8,388 bases of DNA from Bacteroidota bacterium (GTDB taxonomy: Bacteria; Bacteroidota; Rhodothermia; Rhodothermales; UBA10348): the NCBI GenBank assembly GCA_027620595.1, contig JAQCDI010000099.1, positions 1-8,388 of the forward strand, given 5' to 3'. The notes beneath the pieces were generated by a model. It searched no databases, was not told where the DNA came from, and saw only the letters and a list, made by a program, of their open reading frames with translations. The translations under genes were made by a program, and so were the position numbers. This document shows positions 6,607 through 8,388 of the stretch, one piece after another. How positions within the stretch are numbered: the stretch's first letter is position 1; each line of letters begins with the position of its first letter.

Positions 6607-6665
6607 ACAGCTCCGTTATCGGGGATCGCGGGGGAATCTTAAGGACTTTTTATCAGAATGAGACG

Positions 6666-6699
6666 GGCCGCAGGTGCTCAGGGCAAGAGCAGACCGGCC
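6666..6699 (-). terminator. Two-tier hairpin past the uppP stop codon
   Basis: An outer stem ggccg/cggcc (6666-6670 with 6695-6699) encloses an inner stem tgctc/gagca (6675-6679 with 6687-6691, 7-base loop), separated by unpaired bases. It begins 8 bases beyond the uppP stop in the direction of transcription. The sequence after it on the minus strand has an A-run rather than a U-run, so it is not a textbook intrinsic terminator, though it may stabilise or end the rqcH-uppP transcript. Confidence 0.35.
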
Positions 6700-6729
6700 A
6701 GTGTGCTCACAGGAAGAGCAGACCGGCCA
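6674..6729. repeat. Imperfect tandem duplication spanning the uppP stop codon
   Basis: Two 27-bp copies (6674-6700 and 6703-6729) match at 24 of 27 positions with a 29-bp period. They share gtgctca and a 16-bp core, aagagcagaccggcca. The upstream (coding) copy carries the last codons and stop of uppP; the other lies in the 3' untranslated region. Each copy contains an inverted repeat tgctc-N7-gagca. It looks like a partly diverged tandem duplication of the gene's 3' end. Confidence 0.85.
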
Positions 6730-7519
6730 CGCCGACCGCAAAACAATAGGCGGCAAACAGGTGGAATCGGCCCTGCCGCACAAAGGCGATGACCAACCGG
6801 ATGGCCACGATCCCCGACAGGAAGGCCGCAAGGACTCCGGGCAGCATGACATCCCAGGCGGCCGCGCCCACGACCGATGCGGCTTCACCGAGCTTGAGGG
6901 CCGTGGCACCAAGGACCACGGGCAACAGCATGAGGAAGGAAAAATCGGCGGCCTCTTCCGGCTGGATCTTCTGGTAGAGCGCCGTACAGATGGTGGCCCC
7001 GGAGCGCGAAATGCCCGGAATCATGGCCGCTGCTTGCGCCAGACCGATCAGCAGGGCATTCCATGGACCAACGGAGCGGGTGCCTTTGTTGCTCCACATG
7101 GTGAGCAGGAGCAGCGTTCCCGTCACGAGCAGCATCCCGGCGGCGAGGCGCGGCGAGCCGAAGGCCTCTTCAATGGCATCCCCGAACAGGACGTATACCA
7201 GACCCGTCGGGACCATGGTCAAAAGGACATGCGCGCCGAGCCGCACATTGGGCTGTTCGCGGTAGGCCGCAGCGATTGACGCAGGACGGCGCGCGGCGTG
7301 CACGAGATCCGCCGCAAGCCGACCGAGACGGGCGCGGTAGACCCACGCGATGGACATCACCGTGCCGAAATGGAGCAATACCTCGAAGAGCACGCCGTCT
7401 GAACCGGCCTCGAGTCCCAACAGGTGCTGACCCAGCACCAGATGGCCTGAGGAGGACACAGGAAGGAACTCGGTGAGACCCTGCAACAGGCCAAGCAATA
7501 TGGATTCCCACCAATTCAT
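6707..7519 (-). CDS. uppP: Undecaprenyl-diphosphate phosphatase (BacA/UppP)
   Basis: Integral membrane enzyme that dephosphorylates undecaprenyl diphosphate to regenerate the lipid carrier for peptidoglycan and other surface polymers; extra copies confer bacitracin tolerance in known species. The 270-residue product has the family length and a hydrophobic, multi-spanning profile. Motif 1 is QGLTEFLPVSSSGHLVL (13-29), with the Q/E-xxx-E pair Q13/E17 and H26. LLHFGT lies at 48-53. Motif 2 is PGISRSGAT (168-176), with catalytic-region S171, R172 and S173. Both motifs are intact. The ATG at 7519 yields the typical N-terminus; no Shine-Dalgarno is visible. The start lies 30 bp past the rqcH stop, suggesting co-transcription. 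The last five residues (GLLFL) and stop lie in one copy of a tandem repeat. A very confident call. Confidence 0.98.
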   Translation of the reverse strand: MNWWESILLGLLQGLTEFLPVSSSGHLVLGQHLLGLEAGSDGVLFEVLLHFGTVMSIAWVYRARLGRLAADLVHAARRPASIAAAYREQPNVRLGAHVLLTMVPTGLVYVLFGDAIEEAFGSPRLAAGMLLVTGTLLLLTMWSNKGTRSVGPWNALLIGLAQAAAMIPGISRSGATICTALYQKIQPEEAADFSFLMLLPVVLGATALKLGEAASVVGAAAWDVMLPGVLAAFLSGIVAIRLVIAFVRQGRFHLFAAYCFAVGVAGLLFL

Positions 7520-7549
7520 GGGTTCGGATCGGGATGGAGTTTGGGTGTA

Positions 7550-8388
7550 CTAGGACGGTTTATCGACCGGCAGGCCGGGTTCAATCATGATGACCTGTTC
7601 CCGTTCCACAAGGACTGCGCCGGGCAGTGCCTTGCGGGGCTTGCGAACATACTTGCGCTGGGTCACGATGACCGGTGCCAAGGAGTGGGTCCTGGCCTTG
7701 GAAAACCAGGCCGCGATGGCTGCAGCCCGTTCGATGACGCGTTTTGGCGGACTGTCCTGCCGCCCCTTGACCCGCAGCACGGCATGCGACCCGGCCACAC
7801 CTCGGGCGTGCAGCCACAGATCGAAGGGTCTGGCGTCGTGCAGGGTCAGCGTGTCATTCTGCTTGGCGTTGCGCCCCACCCAGACCTCATACCCCTCCCC
7901 GACGTCGAATCGTCGGTAGGGGATGCCCTCCTCATCTTCGGACGATTGCCGGAGGCGCGCCAGCTGGGCCGCGTGCCGTTGCTCGAAGCCCTGCACGGCC
8001 TTCATGTCCTCCAGCGCGCGAGCCTCTTCAAGCATCGCATCCAACTCGGCCAGTTGCGCACGCAGGCCATCCAGTCGATCCAGCGCCGCTTCCCGCGCCG
8101 CCCGGTTGGCCTTGGCCTTTCCATACATGCGCTGAGCATTTTCGATGGGCGTCAACTTCGGGTCCAGCGGAATGGATACGGGCGAACCGTCTCCCAAGAG
8201 GTCCGGCAGCCGGGCCACCTCGGAGGCGGCTTCCACCAGGTGGGGTTGCGCCATGAGCAGATGGCCAAACCGCTCGTACCGGTCGGCCCGGGATGGCTGC
8301 AGCAGTTCTTCCTCCACCCTTTCCAGGGACCGGGCCGCCTGGTCACGGCGCCGCCGGATGGCCTGCAGGAGCGGACGGAAGGACCCTT
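7550..8388 (-). CDS. rqcH: RqcH/Rqc2-type NFACT protein, C-terminal half (5' end outside window)
   Basis: Bacterial homologue of eukaryotic Rqc2/NEMF, formerly annotated as fibronectin-binding protein. In B. subtilis RqcH binds stalled 50S subunits and adds C-terminal alanine tails to mark nascent chains for degradation. About 278 residues are visible, roughly half the usual length; the reading frame is open to the window edge, so the gene continues upstream. The visible part starts in the middle region (RYERFGHLLMAQPHLVE). The NFACT signature LDPKLTPIENAQRMYGKAK lies at visible residues 74-92. A coiled-coil arm follows (about 93-147, rich in Ala/Leu/Arg/Glu). The RNA-binding NFACT-R domain spans about 156-270 (YRRFDVGEGYEVWVGRNAKQN, then FDLWLHARGVAGSHAVLR, then VIVTQRKYVRKPR). 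The N-terminal NFACT-N domain and its key residues cannot be checked. Confidence 0.93.
   Translation of the reverse strand, partial: GSFRPLLQAIRRRRDQAARSLERVEEELLQPSRADRYERFGHLLMAQPHLVEAASEVARLPDLLGDGSPVSIPLDPKLTPIENAQRMYGKAKANRAAREAALDRLDGLRAQLAELDAMLEEARALEDMKAVQGFEQRHAAQLARLRQSSEDEEGIPYRRFDVGEGYEVWVGRNAKQNDTLTLHDARPFDLWLHARGVAGSHAVLRVKGRQDSPPKRVIERAAAIAAWFSKARTHSLAPVIVTQRKYVRKPRKALPGAVLVEREQVIMIEPGLPVDKPS

Noticed and set aside
5654..6661. Plus-strand ORF of 335 codons opposite the response regulator
   Set aside because: It mirrors a fully conserved receiver and AAA+ gene, with no recognisable domain of its own and His/Asp/Gly-rich antisense composition. Treated as a shadow.
1..8388. tRNA, rRNA, CRISPR, insertion sequence, prophage or defence system
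   Set aside because: I found no cloverleaf-like sequence, repeat-spacer array, transposase or phage gene; nearly all the window is occupied by housekeeping or regulatory genes on one strand.

Overview
The window is GC-rich (about 60% by eye) and reads like a core chromosomal segment of a bacterium in the Bacteroidota/Rhodothermota area. Three things suggest this. Several starts lack a strong Shine-Dalgarno. The ECF sigma factor and the sigma-54 response regulator are of types common there. A complex I NuoI gene stands alone, and my recollection is that Rhodothermus marinus also has an isolated nqo9/nuoI. The phylum is an inference; no rRNA or other marker is present.

All nine genes I can support lie on the minus strand, so transcription runs from high to low coordinates. 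In that order: the 3' half of rqcH (Rqc2/NFACT ribosome quality control; 5' end outside the window), uppP (undecaprenyl-diphosphate phosphatase, 30 bp downstream), a 173-bp gap with a short tandem repeat and hairpins, an NtrC-type sigma-54 response regulator, an EcsC-family gene, der (double GTPase for ribosome assembly), nuoI (complex I 2[4Fe-4S] subunit), an unrecognised 156-residue gene, holA (clamp-loader delta subunit), a 156-bp AT-richer gap, and the first 125 codons of an ECF sigma factor cut by the window start.

Links between genes: nuoI, the unknown gene and holA are packed tightly. The nuoI stop abuts the GTG start of the unknown gene, and that gene overlaps the holA start by 11 bp, so these three very likely share a transcript and may be translationally coupled. 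rqcH and uppP are probably also co-transcribed. The functions are mixed housekeeping (ribosome quality control and assembly, cell-wall lipid carrier recycling, respiration, replication) plus two transcriptional regulators. I see no defence system, mobile element, CRISPR array, prophage, tRNA or rRNA.

No convincing new multi-gene system is visible. The points most worth a second look are the unknown gene coupled to holA, the isolated nuoI, the acidic low-complexity linker and receiver variant in the response regulator, and the 29-bp-period imperfect tandem duplication with nested hairpins at the end of uppP.
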